Below are positions 17,650-24,191 of a stretch of DNA of 24,191 nucleotides, in pieces. The DNA lies in NCBI GenBank assembly GCA_927911235.1, contig CAKMOY010000124.1:1-24191 (forward strand), read 5' to 3'. This DNA is from an uncultured Moraxella sp. GTDB lineage: Bacteria; Pseudomonadota; Gammaproteobacteria; Pseudomonadales; Moraxellaceae. Under the pieces are notes generated by a model. That model was given only the letters and a program-made list of their open reading frames with translations, made no database searches and had not been told where the DNA came from. Position 1 is the stretch's first letter. Each line of letters begins with the position of its first letter. The position numbers and the translations under genes were made by a program.

Positions 17650-18657
17650 ATGATGCTAAATGCTACTGAGTTTCTAACACCGAAAGCCATTCATGTGGAT
17701 ACGGTCAATGAAACACAAGCCAAAGTCACGCTCGAACCGTTAGAACGTGGCTTTGGGCATACCTTAGGTAATGCTCTTCGCCGTATTCTTTTATCTTCAT
17801 TGCCTGGTGCGGCAGTTGTTGAAGCTGAGATTGAAGGTGTTGACCATGAGTATTCAACACTAGAAGGTTTGCAAGAAGATGTGTTAGACTTGTTACTAAA
17901 CCTAAAAGGCTTGGCAATTCAACTACACGACCAAAATGAAGTATTCCTAACACTGGATAAACAAGGTCCAGGTGAAGTATTGGCATCTGACATTGAGCTA
18001 CCGCACAATGTTGAGATTATCAATCCTAACTTGGTTTTGGGTACATTAAGTGAGCGTGGGCATTTAAAAATGCGTCTTCATGTTGCTATGGGACGTAGTT
18101 ATGAGCCAGCGAATACTCGTAAAGAATCAAGTGATAGCAAAGCCATCGGACGTTTAAAACTAGATGCAAGCTATAGCCCAGTTGTGCGTGTGGCTTATCA
18201 AGTTGAAAATGCTCGTGTTGAACAACGTACTGACCTTGACCGTTTGGTGATTGAGCTTGAAACTAATGGTACGATTGACCCTGAAGAGGCGATTCGTAAA
18301 GCAGCGACTATCTTGCAACAACAAATCGCTGTGTTCGTTGATTTAGAAGCAGAACAAACACCAGAGCCTGTGAAAGAAAAAGAAGAAGTTGACCCTGTGC
18401 TTTTACGTCCAGTGGATGACTTGGAATTAACGGTTCGCTCAGCAAATTGCTTAAAAGCGGAAAACATTTATTATATTGGCGATTTGGTACAACGCACCGA
18501 AACTGAGTTGTTAAAAACCCCAAATCTTGGTAAGAAATCATTAACAGAAATTAAAGATGTCTTGGCTTCTAAGGATTTAGAGCTGGGTATGCGTCTTGAT
18601 AATTGGCCACCTGCTGATTTGCGTGTTGATGACCGTTTTTCTTATCGTAGCCGTTAA
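17650..18657 (+). CDS. rpoA: RNA polymerase alpha subunit
   Basis: The alpha dimer nucleates RNA polymerase assembly. The 335-residue product has the N-terminal dimerisation domain ([20 protein letters not shown] near residues 32-51, then the [12 protein letters not shown] loop), an acidic linker near residue 235-250, and the C-terminal domain with [12 protein letters not shown]. That last segment contains the Arg that in E. coli (R265) contacts UP elements and activators. GAGGTG precedes two adjacent ATGs; the first (17650) is used, and either is possible. It sits between rpsD and rplQ as usual. Confidence 0.98.
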   Translation: MMLNATEFLTPKAIHVDTVNETQAKVTLEPLERGFGHTLGNALRRILLSSLPGAAVVEAEIEGVDHEYSTLEGLQEDVLDLLLNLKGLAIQLHDQNEVFLTLDKQGPGEVLASDIELPHNVEIINPNLVLGTLSERGHLKMRLHVAMGRSYEPANTRKESSDSKAIGRLKLDASYSPVVRVAYQVENARVEQRTDLDRLVIELETNGTIDPEEAIRKAATILQQQIAVFVDLEAEQTPEPVKEKEEVDPVLLRPVDDLELTVRSANCLKAENIYYIGDLVQRTETELLKTPNLGKKSLTEIKDVLASKDLELGMRLDNWPPADLRVDDRFSYRSR

Positions 18658-18675
18658 ACTTGAAGGAAATTGACC

Positions 18676-19035
18676 ATGCGACATCGTAACAGTGGAGTAA
18701 AGCTGGGTCGTACCAGTAGCCATCGTAAGGCTATGTTCCAAAATATGACGAACTCACTATTTGAACATGAACTTATTAAAACCACATTACCAAAAGCTAA
18801 AGAATTACGCCGTGTGGCTGAGCCACTTATCACTTTAGCAAAAGAAGATTCAGTTGCAAACCGCCGTTTAGCGTTTAGTCGCTTACGTAGTAAAGCATCT
18901 GTTGGTAAATTATTCACCGTTTTAGGACCACGCTACAAAGCTCGTCCAGGTGGTTATTTACGTATCATCAAATGTGGCTATCGTGATGGCGATGCAGCAC
19001 CAATGGCTTATGTAGAATTGGTTGACCGTGACTAA
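18676..19035 (+). CDS. rplQ: 50S ribosomal protein L17
   Basis: L17 lies at the peptide-tunnel exit face. The start is the ATG at 18676, ten bases after AAGGA; a TTG two codons earlier is in frame but gives an unusual extension. The 119-residue product starts [20 protein letters not shown] and contains [20 protein letters not shown]. It is the last gene of the alpha operon, followed by a strong terminator at 19053-19087. Confidence 0.97.
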   Translation: MRHRNSGVKLGRTSSHRKAMFQNMTNSLFEHELIKTTLPKAKELRRVAEPLITLAKEDSVANRRLAFSRLRSKASVGKLFTVLGPRYKARPGGYLRIIKCGYRDGDAAPMAYVELVDRD

Positions 19036-19052
19036 TTTGAATTGAGCTTTCA

Positions 19053-19088
19053 AAAAACCCCATAAGCCAAACGTTTGTGGGGTTTTTA
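19053..19088 (+). terminator. intrinsic terminator of the alpha operon
   Basis: AAAAACCCCA at 19053-19062 pairs perfectly with TGGGGTTTTT at 19078-19087, 17 bases after the rplQ stop. This is the strongest terminator in the window, and the A/T flanks would let it act in both directions. Confidence 0.92.
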
Positions 19089-19208
19089 TTTAGCCATTTT
19101 TTCATACAAAAGCAAATAAATATTTGTTAAAAAATTCGTAAAATTTTACTGCGTAATTTTGTGAATACAGATTCTAAATATTGCTTTAAAAATAAAAGAG
19201 AAATTGTC

Positions 19209-19775
19209 ATGACGATGGAAATGGTTTTTAGTGTCTTGTTGGGTGTTGGCTTGGCGGCAAGCTCTGGTTTTCGGGTATTTGTGCCGTTATTTGCGTTAAG
19301 CTGTGCCTCATATTTTCATATCATTGAGCTCAATGCGGCTTGGGCTTGGGCAGGCTCTATCACAGCGTTAATCATTTTGGGCGTGGCAAGTATTGTGGAG
19401 TCGGTCAGCTATCTTGTGCCTGTGGTGGATAACTTGTTAGATACCATTGCCGTGCCATTGGCAGGGGTGGCAGGAACGCTGGTGATGGCTTCAACTTTGA
19501 CTGACATGAGCTCTGCGATGACGTGGGCGTTGGCAATCGTGGCAGGCGGTGTTGCGGCTGCTAGCATTAAAGGCTCGGTGGCTGCGACACGTGCGGTCTC
19601 CACCGCAACAACGGGCGGTTTGGCAAATCCTGCGGTATCTGTTGCCGAAACAGGTACGGCGATTGGGCTATCCGCTTTGTCAATTTTTGCACCGATTTTG
19701 GCAATGGTGGCATTATTTGTTGGTTTGATTTTCTTTATTTTTTTAATGACAAAATTAAAAAATCGTAAACACTAG
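19209..19775 (+). CDS. DUF4126 family membrane protein
   Basis: This is a 188-residue hydrophobic protein with about five membrane segments, recognisable as the DUF4126 family by SSGFRVFVPL near residue 18, a VES..YLVPVVDNLLDTIA-type segment near residues 62-81, and TATTGGLANPAVS near residue 130. The function is unknown. The open frame extends upstream to 19161, but the ATG at 19209, with a weak AAGAG eight bases before it, starts just ahead of the first membrane segment and is preferred. The stop TAG (19773-19775) is part of the CTAG that bounds the MITE-like element, so the element abuts the last codon without altering the protein. Confidence 0.85.
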   Translation: MTMEMVFSVLLGVGLAASSGFRVFVPLFALSCASYFHIIELNAAWAWAGSITALIILGVASIVESVSYLVPVVDNLLDTIAVPLAGVAGTLVMASTLTDMSSAMTWALAIVAGGVAAASIKGSVAATRAVSTATTGGLANPAVSVAETGTAIGLSALSIFAPILAMVALFVGLIFFIFLMTKLKNRKH

Positions 19776-19947
19776 GGCGTGTCCCTATTTGGATAATGCG
19801 TCTAAAAATTGACTAAATCGTCAGCAAAACAAGGCAAATTGTGCAGATAATATTGGAATATTAGCAAACAATTTAACGACGTTTTGCCAGATTTAGGCAT
19901 TTTTAGAGCATTAAAATACTTTGTTTTAAATTAGGGAAACGTCCTAG
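19772..19947. mobile_element. MITE-like 176-bp imperfect palindrome bounded by CTAG
   Basis: The left end reads CTAGGGCGTGTCCCTA and the right end, inverted, CTAGGACGTTTCCCTA (14 of 16 match). The arms continue to match inwards (TCTAAAAAT, CTAAATC, GCAAAAC, AAATTGT) and meet at a perfect centre, TAATATT-GG-AATATTA at 19848-19863. The right arm has about eight extra bases near its outer end. There is no coding capacity. CTAG at both edges may be a target duplication. Non-autonomous elements of this form are moved by transposases encoded elsewhere; which family is not determinable here. Confidence 0.75.
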
Positions 19948-19967
19948 ATTTTGATTGGAATTTTTTT

Positions 19968-21255
19968 ATGCAAACACCTACGATAAATAGCTCGTTAAAT
20001 GCTTGGCTAGATTATATGCACACCATTCACGTATCAGCGATTGATATGGGTTTGGAGCGAGTATTGCCTGTGTTTGACAAACTTGCGATTGATTACCAAA
20101 ATACTTATATTTTTACGGTAGCAGGGACGAATGGCAAAGGCTCAACGACTGCCACGATTGCCAAAATCTGTGAGCAAGCAGGCTATAAAGTAGCTTTGTA
20201 TCAATCACCGCATCTCATTGATTTTAATGAGCGTGTTAAAATTAACGGTGGAATGGTTGATGATAACACCTTGATTGAAGCTTTTGCCAAAGTGGAACAA
20301 GCTCGGCTAGATTGTGGTTTGACCTTGTCGTTTTTTTGAAATGACAACGTTGGCAAGTTTTTGGATTTTTGGCAAACAACAATGTGATGTTTGGGTGCTT
20401 GAAGTAGGGCTTGGCGGGCGTTTAGATGTGGTTAATATCATTGACCCTGATGTCGCTGTGATTACCAATGTTGGCATTGACCATGTGGATTGGCTAGGCG
20501 ATACCCGTGAAAAAATCGGCATGGAAAAAGCGGGTATTTTACGAAAGAATATTCCGCTAATTTATGGTGAAACGGATATGCCAAGTACGGTTTTGCCGTT
20601 GATTGAACAACACCAAGCCAAACTGTTACAATTTGGCACCGATTATTTTTATCAAGCAGGGCAGGGAAGTTGGCAATATAGCAACGCCAGCGTTACCCTT
20701 GATTTGCCGTTGCCATCGCTGTCTTTGCACAACACAGCGACTGCGATAACCGCAGTTTTGGCAAGTGATTTAACCATCACGCAGGAAAATATTGCACAAG
20801 CATTGCCAAACATTACTTTGGCAGGGCGATTTGACCAACGTATCATTCATGACCGCCAATGGTTGTTTGATGTCGCACATAACGAACATGGCATACGCTT
20901 TTTATTGTCGCAATTTGTGCCTTTTTGGCAAAATTACCAACAAAAATTTCCTAGTGCCAAATTATATTTGATTTTTTCTATGTTGGCGGACAAAGATATA
21001 GACAATGTTTTGTTAAATTTGCAAACATTGCCGATTGGAAAAATCTTTTGTGGTGAAATCAACTTTTTTAGAGCCTTGCCAAAAGCAGAACTACAAACAA
21101 AACTTGCTAAATTTTTTGATAATTTTGTGGTAGTTGATAACCTTGAACAAGCAACCGAACAAGCTATTTTACAAAGTGAAAAACATGATTTGATGTTGGT
21201 TTGTGGTTCGTTTCACACGATTTCGGAAGTTTTACAAAGTAAAATTATGCAATAA
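19968..21255 (+). CDS. folC: bifunctional dihydrofolate/folylpolyglutamate synthase, frameshifted
   Basis: FolC adds glutamate to dihydropteroate and to folates in the cytosol (Mur ligase-like fold). The ATP-binding loop GTNGKGS lies at residues 53-59, followed by YQSPHLIDFNERVKINGG, which binds the folate substrate. The T7 run at 20331-20337 should be T6; with one T removed, LTLSFF continues as EMTTLASFWIFGKQQCDVW and VLEVGLGGRLDVVN. The corrected length is 428 residues, normal for FolC. The C-terminal ligase domain includes LAGRFDQR and DVAHNEHG. As written, the gene is split after about 123 residues. An indel error is likely. The start follows the MITE-like element by 20 bases. Confidence 0.92.
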
Positions 21256-21320
21256 AAAAACGCACATTATCCGAAATTTAACAAAAAAAATATTTATTAT
21301 TTTAACATTTTACGTTAATA

Positions 21321-21326
21321 TATAAT
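21321..21326 (+). promoter_or_regulatory. candidate -10 upstream of the SPOR gene
   Basis: A perfect TATAAT lies 44 bases before the SPOR-protein ATG, in an AT-rich 114-base gap after folC. No convincing -35 is found at 16-18 bases, so this is tentative. Confidence 0.3.
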
Positions 21327-21369
21327 AAGCAAGATATCTATTGTAATTTTAAATGACTTGGACTGTATC

Positions 21370-22626
21370 ATGAAATTGAGAAATAAAGCCATATTGGGAG
21401 CGAGTGTTTTATTGGGCGGTAGCGTGCTATTGTACGCAACGGTCAACCAAGTCATTAATGATAAGCAACAAATTGCCAATGGTGAAACGACCGTGTTGCA
21501 AGCACCTGAAGACAGCTCAACGGAAGAACAACCATTGACGGCGGATATTCAAACAGAACAAAATATCTTGGCTCAAAAGAAAAAAGAACGAGAAGCCAGA
21601 GTAGAGGCACAAGAACGTGATGCTCAAAAATATTTGACAGAACAACAACGCATTGATGCAGCAGCATTGGCAAAATCTCGTGCAGAAAATCAACTTTATG
21701 TCAAAGAAGATGAAATCGTACGCCCTGTGGTAACGCCACGACTGATGGATACAACGAACCAAGTATCACAACAACCCACACAAATGCTTGACGTTAGCCC
21801 AACCGACGCAGAAAAAAAAAACAACTGAAGAACCTACTTTTCACAGTGTAACACCAAAACCCAACAAACATCTGCTAAAATTATTGATAATAACCAACAA
21901 GTTGCTGAACAACGTCAAAAAGCCCAAGATGATGAAAAACAGCGACTTTTGGTAAAACAACGTGAACAACAAAAAATTAAGCAACAAGCAGAAAAACAGC
22001 TTGAAAAACAAAAACGTGAACAAGCCCAAAAACAACAAGAAAAATCAAAACAAGAAAAAATTGAAAATAGCAAACGTCCAACGACCTATCAAGTACAGCG
22101 TGGTGAAGGTTTAATTCAACTTTCTCGCCGTTATAATGTACCTGTAGAAGCTTTGGCACAAATGAACAATTTGGATAAAAATAGCACGTTGAACATAGGA
22201 GAAAAAATCAATATTCCAATGATGCCCAAATTAAACGCCTACAGCGTGAAGCGACCGAAAAAGAGCAAAAAACGTCAACAAGAAGTGATTGCTAAACAAA
22301 AACAAGCCCAAGCCGAAGCACAACAAAAACAACAATACCAAACGGCACAACAAAAACTCAAAGAAGCACGCCAAACCGCCAAAAAAACCGATGCTAAAGG
22401 CACATTTGGAGTACAAGTCAGCTTAGCAACTGACCAGAAAAAAGCCGATGAAATCGTTAAACAACTCAAATCAGCAGGTTATTCTGCCAAAACTAGCCAA
22501 ACCAGCCGTGGTGTACGAGTTGTTGTAGGCCCTGAAAAAGGCAAAGAAGCCGCCTTGGCACTCAAAGACAAAATCAACGCCGACCCAAAATTAAAAGCCA
22601 ATGAAGCATGGGTTTTATACTGGTAA
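21370..22626 (+). CDS. membrane-anchored LysM-SPOR envelope protein, two compensating frameshifts
   Basis: The product has an N-terminal membrane anchor (residues ~7-27), a long Lys/Gln/Glu-rich coiled-coil-like stretch, a LysM peptidoglycan-binding domain (residues ~238-283, TYQVQRGEGLIQLSRRYNVP), a second charged stretch, and a C-terminal SPOR domain (~344-418, GTFGVQVSLATDQKKAD to WVLYW). SPOR domains bind denuded septal glycan, so a role in the cell wall or division is inferred. The A10 run at 21812-21821 should be A9 and the A4 at 21856-21859 should be A5; correcting both gives 418 residues. As written, translation stops after 152 residues. The ATG at 21370 is preferred over an upstream TTG. 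In Acinetobacter a SPOR protein also follows folC. Confidence 0.82.
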
Positions 22627-22656
22627 AAAAATCATCAAATTTTTAATAAAAAACAC

Positions 22657-22684
22657 TTGCTTTTTATCAAAATATCTTTATAAT
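22657..22684 (+). promoter_or_regulatory. promoter of tRNA-Trp and secE
   Basis: TTGCTT at 22657-22662 and TATAAT at 22679-22684 are spaced 16 bases. The predicted start is near 22691, about 13 bases before the tRNA. Confidence 0.72.
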
Positions 22685-22703
22685 ACCAAATTCCAACGAT
22701 TAA

Positions 22704-22779
22704 AGGCGATTAGTTCAATTGGTAGAGCGTCGGTCTCCAAAACCGAATGTTGGGGGTTCGAGTCCCTCATCGCCTGCCA
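22704..22779 (+). tRNA. trpT: tRNA-Trp (anticodon CCA)
   Basis: The 76-base cloverleaf is complete. AGGCGAT (22704-22710) pairs with ATCGCCT (22769-22775). The anticodon stem TCGGT/ACCGA encloses CTCCAAA with anticodon CCA. The T arm GGGGG-TTCGAGT-CCCTC is intact with one G-T pair, and the discriminator G plus CCA is encoded at 22776-22779. A tRNA-Trp gene directly ahead of secE is common in gammaproteobacteria. Confidence 0.97.
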
Positions 22780-22850
22780 ATTTATTCGTTTTTGTTAAGA
22801 TAAATGTTTTTATCTTAAATGTGTCAAAAAAAAGTCAAATAGGACAACCT

Positions 22851-23315
22851 ATGAAAAAAATGCTAGAAAACAAACTAGCAGAGCTTGAGGGCAAAAGGGT
22901 GTCTGGCGAACCAACAATTATTCACAAAACTGCTGCGATTGAAGTTGCCAAAAGACATTCTGCAAAAGATATTGCATTATGGTTATTTGCTATTGTTGCC
23001 TTAATTTTAGCAACTTTGGTAAACCAATATTTACCAGCTTATTGGCAACCTGCTAATAATATTTGGACACGCATTGGTGTTATTGGTGCTTTAATTATTT
23101 CTGCCTTAATTGCTTTGGCATTAACCAATCAAGGTAGTGCATTTAAAACCTTATTATTAGATTCTCGTATTGAGCTACGTCGTGTAACCTGGCCATCAAA
23201 AAATGAAACGGTTCAATATACATGGCAAGTCACAGTCGTTAGTTTGGTTTTAGCTTGTTTGGTTTGGATATTGGATTTAGTTTCATCTCAAATTATTCAA
23301 CTCATCATTGGATAA
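22851..23315 (+). CDS. secE: SecE, preprotein translocase subunit
   Basis: SecE clamps the SecY channel in the inner membrane. The 154-residue product starts at the ATG at 22851, seven bases after AGGA; the open frame upstream runs through the tRNA and is not coding. Three membrane segments are visible (about residues 41-60, 73-93 and 123-148), and the conserved amphipathic region ELRRVTWPSKNETVQYTWQV precedes the last. It has the three-segment form of E. coli SecE (127 residues). It lies 71 bases after tRNA-Trp and is followed by a terminator-like hairpin before nusG. Confidence 0.96.
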   Translation: MKKMLENKLAELEGKRVSGEPTIIHKTAAIEVAKRHSAKDIALWLFAIVALILATLVNQYLPAYWQPANNIWTRIGVIGALIISALIALALTNQGSAFKTLLLDSRIELRRVTWPSKNETVQYTWQVTVVSLVLACLVWILDLVSSQIIQLIIG

Positions 23316-23345
23316 AAACGACTATATTAAATAGTTAAAAAATGC

Positions 23346-23369
23346 AAAAGCCCACCTATGTGGGTTTTT
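23346..23369 (+). terminator. terminator-like hairpin between secE and nusG
   Basis: AAAAGCCCAC at 23346-23355 pairs with GTGGGTTTTT at 23360-23369 (one G-T pair) around CTAT. It has intrinsic terminator form 30 bases after the secE stop and 50 bases before nusG. No strong promoter is seen between it and nusG. Confidence 0.75.
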
Positions 23370-23419
23370 ATATATTGATTGTAAATAAGTTGATTACAAA
23401 TAAAGATAGGAAGTGAGCA

Positions 23420-23953
23420 ATGCGTTGGTATATCGTTCAAGCATTTTCTGGTTTTGAAAAACAAGTACAGCGTTCGCTGATTGAGCGTATCAATCGTAGC
23501 GAATATAAAGAATCATTTGGTCAGGTACTTGTGCCAACCGAAGAAGTGATTGAAATGCGTGATGGTAAAAAACGTAAAAGCGAACGCAAATTTTTTCCTG
23601 GTTACGTGTTGATTGAGATGGATATGAATGACAATACTTGGCACTTAGTCAAAGATTGTCCACGTGTGATGGGCTTTATTGGTGGTACACCTGAAAATCC
23701 TGCACCGATTACCCCAAAAGAAGCAGACACGATTTTAAACCGTTTGAACACAGGCGAAAATAAACCACGTCCAAAAACTTTGTTTGAACCAGGTGAAGAA
23801 GTATTGGTGATTGATGGACCATTTACCGAGTTTAGAGGCTTGGTTGAAAAGGTGGATTATGAAAAATCACGTTTACAATTAACGGTCAACGTGTTCAACC
23901 GCCCAACGCCTGTAGAACTTGAGTTTAAACAAGTTGAAAAAGTTACCAATTAA
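23420..23953 (+). CDS. nusG: transcription termination/antitermination factor NusG
   Basis: NusG binds RNA polymerase and links it to Rho or, through S10, to the ribosome. The 177-residue product has the NGN domain ([46 protein letters not shown]) and a C-terminal KOW domain (residues ~123-177, [20 protein letters not shown]). Length agrees with E. coli (181). AGGAAG at 23408-23413 supports the ATG. Its S10 partner is encoded in the same window. Confidence 0.98.
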   Translation: MRWYIVQAFSGFEKQVQRSLIERINRSEYKESFGQVLVPTEEVIEMRDGKKRKSERKFFPGYVLIEMDMNDNTWHLVKDCPRVMGFIGGTPENPAPITPKEADTILNRLNTGENKPRPKTLFEPGEEVLVIDGPFTEFRGLVEKVDYEKSRLQLTVNVFNRPTPVELEFKQVEKVTN

Positions 23954-23993
23954 TGTTTTGTTATCATTTGATACAAAAATAATAAAACAAAGC

Positions 23994-24021
23994 TTTACCT
24001 TTTTTAAAAAATCATTATAAT
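23994..24021 (+). promoter_or_regulatory. candidate rplK promoter
   Basis: TTTACC at 23994-23999 and a perfect TATAAT at 24016-24021 are spaced 16 bases. The predicted start near 24028 leaves a ~90-base leader before rplK. Confidence 0.55.
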
Positions 24022-24069
24022 ACGTATGTTTAAAAATACGGTTTGTATTGATAAGAGTTTTATTTCACA

Positions 24070-24097
24070 GGGGGAGCTTATTTTAAGCGTATCACCC
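24070..24097 (+). promoter_or_regulatory. leader hairpin before rplK, candidate L1 site
   Basis: GCTTA/TAAGC (24076-24080/24084-24088) with loop TTT is stacked on an outer helix GGG-G-GA / TC-A-CCC (24070-24075/24092-24097). It has a G-A mismatch and an unpaired GTA on the 3' side. In E. coli, L1 represses rplK-rplA by binding an asymmetric helix in this leader; this helix has the right place and general form. The assignment is an inference. Confidence 0.4.
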
Positions 24098-24117
24098 GAC
24101 CATTAGGACGTTTATCA

Positions 24118-24191
24118 ATGGCTAAAAAGATTGATGGTTACATCAAAACTACAAGGTTGCCAGCTGGCAAAGCAAATCCATCTCCACCAAT
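24118..24191 (+). CDS. rplK: 50S ribosomal protein L11, 5' part only
   Basis: L11 forms the stalk base of the 50S and is needed for RelA activation. AGGA at 24104-24107 supports the ATG at 24118. The first residues, MAKKIDGYIK, and the later AGKANPSPP are normal, but between them the window reads TTRLP where the family has LQVA. The DNA explains this as three one-base gains (AAA to AAAA at 24145-24148, G to GG at 24155-24156, C to CC at 24160-24161), net three bases. The gene runs off the window after 24 codons. Confidence 0.93.
   Translation, partial: MAKKIDGYIKTTRLPAGKANPSPP

Noticed and set aside
19138..19149. GTAAAATTTTAC palindrome before the DUF4126 gene as an operator
   Set aside because: Twelve A/T-rich bases are expected by chance in DNA of this composition, and no promoter could be placed around it.
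6324..21860. Programmed ribosomal frameshifting or a genome-wide recoding system
   Set aside because: Breaks are of both signs, have no shared slippery site or downstream structure, lie in genes never known to need recoding together, and track homopolymer length. Sequence error explains them better.
22719..22850. N-terminal extension of secE through the tRNA
   Set aside because: The open frame runs through tRNA-Trp; AGGA before the ATG at 22851 and the normal SecE N-terminus decide the start.
23956..23978. Hairpin after nusG (TTTTG-T-TATC / GATA-CAAAA) as a terminator
   Set aside because: It is followed by A's, not T's, on the + strand, and the stem is almost all A/T; readthrough toward rplK is expected.
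1..24191. CRISPR array, prophage, restriction or toxin-antitoxin module
   Set aside because: No regularly spaced direct repeats, integrase, phage genes or small paired ORFs with such features were found; the window is almost entirely housekeeping genes.

Overview
The window looks like the chromosome of a Moraxellaceae gammaproteobacterium, most likely Moraxella or a close relative. The DNA is AT-rich. Protein sequences (SSB, S3, L22, RpoA, SecE) read like Acinetobacter/Psychrobacter/Moraxella orthologues, and every confident gene is on the + strand. This assignment rests on recalled family sequences, not on a search.

Layout. (1) 1-4951: a gene-poor leader, a YajR-like MFS transporter, ssb with its own terminator, a HAD phosphatase, and RNase G (rng). 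(2) 4952-19090: the complete S10, spc and alpha ribosomal-protein operons in the canonical gammaproteobacterial order, rpsJ to rplQ, including secY, rpmJ and rpoA. I see a near-consensus promoter before rpsJ, another before rplN (start of spc) and another before rpsM (start of alpha). Structured leaders accompany them, and a strong terminator follows rplQ. (3) 19091-22626: a DUF4126 membrane protein, a 176-bp MITE-like imperfect palindrome bounded by CTAG, folC, and a LysM/SPOR envelope protein. (4) 22627-24191: tRNA-Trp, secE, nusG and the first 74 bases of rplK, the start of the rplKAJL-rpoBC transcription/translation block.

The genes form one growth-related neighbourhood: ribosome subunits, protein export (SecY, SecE), transcription (RpoA, NusG), tRNA-Trp and folate metabolism. 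Likely autogenous control points are the rpsJ leader (terminator-like hairpin, comparable to L4 control in E. coli), the rpsM leader (comparable to S4 control), and the rplK leader (comparable to L1 control).

A caveat affects the whole window. Nine genes (rplD, rpsS, rplP, rplN, rplX, rplF, rpsD, folC, and the SPOR gene) are broken by single-base gains or losses, nearly all in A/T runs. Seven of these are ribosomal-protein genes, most of them expected to be essential, and every one returns to its normal family length when one base per site is corrected. The simplest reading is uncorrected sequencing or assembly indels rather than pseudogenes. I annotate each as one gene and mark the site. I found no CRISPR array, prophage, toxin-antitoxin or defence system.
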